From positions 1 through 7,108 of the forward strand of contig JAUVRU010000096.1 in assembly GCA_030597485.1 (NCBI GenBank): a DNA stretch of 7,108 nucleotides, read 5' to 3'. This DNA comes from Anaerolineae bacterium (GTDB lineage: Bacteria; Chloroflexota; Anaerolineae; 4572-78; NAK82). Below are positions 5,682 through 7,108 of this stretch, in pieces; the stretch's first letter is position 1, and each line of letters begins with the position of its first letter. Below the pieces are notes generated by a model, which did no database searches, was not told the origin of the DNA, and saw only the letters and a list, made by a program, of their open reading frames with translations. Made by a program: the position numbers and the translations under genes.

Positions 5682-7070
5682 ATGAACGCTCGAATCATTA
5701 AGGAACTGAGAGACAGACTCGGCAAAGGCCGGGTGTTGGATTCACCGGTGGAGCGCGTGGTATATTCCTACGACGCTACCTGGGGTGAAGCCTTGCCCGA
5801 CGTCGTAGTGCTGCCTCTGTCAACCGAGGAAGTGTCGACGACGCTCAAGATTGCGAACCGCGAACGTATTCCCGTGGTTCCTCGGGGCGCGGCCAGTGGG
5901 CTGTCAGGCGGCGCAGTGCCGGTGGAAGGCGGAATCTGCCTCAGCCTGACCCGCATGAACAGGATTCTGGAGATCAATCCGGACGAGCTGATCGCGGTGG
6001 TCCAGCCGGGCGTGGTGAACATGGACCTGCAGAAGGCGGCGGCAACGTATGGTTTCTTCTTCCCGCCCGATCCGGCGTCGTGGGACATGGCAACCCTTGG
6101 TGGAAACGTTGCTGAGAACGCTGGCGGGCCGCGCTGTTTGAAGTACGGCGTCACCCGAGACTATGTGTTGGGCCTTGAGGTCGTCCTGGCGGATGGACAG
6201 GTTATGCGAACTGGCGGACGCACTATCAAGAACGTGGCCGGATATGACCTGACACGTTTGTTCGTCGGCTCGGAAGGTACCCTGGGTGTGGTGACGGAAA
6301 TCACGGCAAAACTGTTGCCCAAGCCAGCCGCCCGGGCCACTGTCATGGGCATCTTTGATGAGATCGAGCAAGCCTGCGAGGCGGTCAACGGGGTGATTAC
6401 CTCCGGCGTGTTGCCGCTGACCACCGAGATCATGGGGGGCGGGTGCCCCGCGGCGGGGCCGCGCCGGACGGGCGGCGCGGCGCCCCCGGACGTGGATGCC
6501 ACCCTGCTGATCGATGTGGAAGGGTGGCCCAGCGCTCTCGCACAAGAAAGCGACGTGGTTGCCCGGGCCTGCCAGGCCGCCGGTGCTCGTGAGGTCCGCC
6601 GTGCCGGCGATGAGGAGGAAGCGGAACGCCTGTGGGCTGGTCGGCGGTCCATATCGGCAGCGCTGTCCAATCTGGGCGACAAGCTGGGTGAGGACATTGC
6701 CGTGCCCCGCAGCAAGATACCGGAGATGGTCAGGCGGATACGGGCCATCGGCAAGAAATATGATTTGCGCACCCCCATCTTCGGTCATGTCGGCGATGGC
6801 AACCTGCACCCGTATCTCATCTGTGACAGAACCGACGCGGAGATGATGGAGAGGGTACGGCAGGCGGCTGGGGAGACTTTCACGACAGCAATCGAGCTGG
6901 GTGGCACGCTCACCGGCGAGCACGGCATCGGCCTGGCCAAACGCGACTACCTGAACGAGGGGCTTGATCCACCGGCCAGGGAGAAAATGCTGGCCATCAA
7001 ACGCCTTTTCGATCCCAACAACATCCTGAATCCGGGCAAGATGTTCGCGGAAACTGAAAGGGAACCCTGA
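5682..7070 (+). CDS. glcD: Glycolate oxidase FAD subunit GlcD (FAD-linked 2-hydroxyacid oxidase), 462 aa
   Basis: GlcD oxidises glycolate (or D-lactate-like 2-hydroxy acids) to the 2-oxo acid using FAD. The PCMH-type FAD-binding domain covers about residues 38-217, with VPRGAASGLSGG (66-77), GGNVAENAGG (140-149), the YGVTRDYVLGLEVVLADG stretch (155-172) and FVGSEGTLG (194-202). The FAD-oxidase C-terminal domain follows, with GHVGDGNLHP (368-377), TGEHGIG (411-417) and the FDPNNILNPGK end (443-453). The length is normal. The ATG lies 6 nt after the glcF stop. A G-rich site AGGGGG inside the end of glcF is about 13 nt away, so translational coupling is likely. Oddity: residues 252-267 are a Gly/Pro/Ala/Arg low-complexity run encoded by about 96% GC DNA, where relatives carry a conserved IRAVED-like helix. 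The reading frame and length are kept. No glcE is visible in the window. Confidence 0.93.
   Translation: MNARIIKELRDRLGKGRVLDSPVERVVYSYDATWGEALPDVVVLPLSTEEVSTTLKIANRERIPVVPRGAASGLSGGAVPVEGGICLSLTRMNRILEINPDELIAVVQPGVVNMDLQKAAATYGFFFPPDPASWDMATLGGNVAENAGGPRCLKYGVTRDYVLGLEVVLADGQVMRTGGRTIKNVAGYDLTRLFVGSEGTLGVVTEITAKLLPKPAARATVMGIFDEIEQACEAVNGVITSGVLPLTTEIMGGGCPAAGPRRTGGAAPPDVDATLLIDVEGWPSALAQESDVVARACQAAGAREVRRAGDEEEAERLWAGRRSISAALSNLGDKLGEDIAVPRSKIPEMVRRIRAIGKKYDLRTPIFGHVGDGNLHPYLICDRTDAEMMERVRQAAGETFTTAIELGGTLTGEHGIGLAKRDYLNEGLDPPAREKMLAIKRLFDPNNILNPGKMFAETEREP
6435..6489 (+). other. Anomalous 55-nt GC-only tract inside glcD
   Basis: Only two of 55 bases are A or T (T6444, A6468), against roughly 60% GC around it. 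It contains self-complementary pieces such as GGGGC-GGGT-GCCCC and GGCGC-G-GCGCC. The encoded residues do not resemble the family, although flanking residues on both sides do. It may be a consensus or assembly error, or a genuine local replacement. Confidence 0.6.
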
Positions 7071-7108
7071 GTATGCCCTGAAGAATCGGGTTACCGTTCA
7101 GCCGTTTC

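Noticed and set aside
5904..6923. Minus-strand open frame of 339 codons opposite glcD
   Set aside because: It is a shadow of the GC-rich glcD coding frame. The opposite strand encodes an unmistakable FAD-oxidase with all motifs.

Overview
The window carries five protein genes of ordinary bacterial type, at roughly 55-60% GC by eye. Three lie on the minus strand: rho, a small carbohydrate-binding-module protein and a sugar isomerase. Two lie on the plus strand: glcF and glcD. All five appear complete. I see no tRNA, rRNA, CRISPR array, transposase or phage gene. The gene set (RhaI-type rhamnose isomerase, stand-alone CBM48 protein, GlcF/GlcD without a visible GlcE) and several Shine-Dalgarno sites (AGGAG cores) suggest a free-living heterotrophic bacterium. 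Chloroflexota is my best guess, but it is an inference without a database search.

Layout. Positions 23-1276 (-) encode transcription termination factor Rho. It has a near-consensus sigma70-type promoter about 290 nt upstream, so it has a long leader. Positions 1598-1989 hold nothing I can identify. Positions 1990-2325 (-) encode a 111-residue isoamylase-early-set/CBM48 protein with a GTG start. The spacer 2326-2519 contains a perfect hairpin and an imperfect inverted repeat that looks like a dispersed repeat. Positions 2520-3764 (-) encode an L-rhamnose isomerase of the Pseudomonas stutzeri/RhaI type with all expected metal ligands. A 528-nt divergent regulatory region follows, with strong promoters facing both ways. 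Positions 4293-5675 (+) and 5682-7070 (+) encode the iron-sulfur and FAD subunits of a glycolate/lactate-type oxidase. They are 6 nt apart and almost certainly co-transcribed.

How the parts may work together. RhaI begins L-rhamnose breakdown, a route that yields lactaldehyde and, on oxidation, lactate. GlcF/GlcD-type enzymes oxidise 2-hydroxy acids such as glycolate and lactate and pass electrons to the membrane quinone pool. The shared divergent control region makes co-regulation plausible but not proven.

The most interesting material is non-coding. The glcFD leader (about 4073-4292) can form an 8-10 bp closing stem at the predicted RNA 5' end, with a mutually exclusive local hairpin, a second stem domain and a GntR-like operator candidate. 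A 21-bp-spaced direct repeat abuts the glcFD -35 box. Inside glcD, a 55-nt tract of about 96% GC replaces an expected conserved segment without changing its length. No wholly new multi-gene system is evident.
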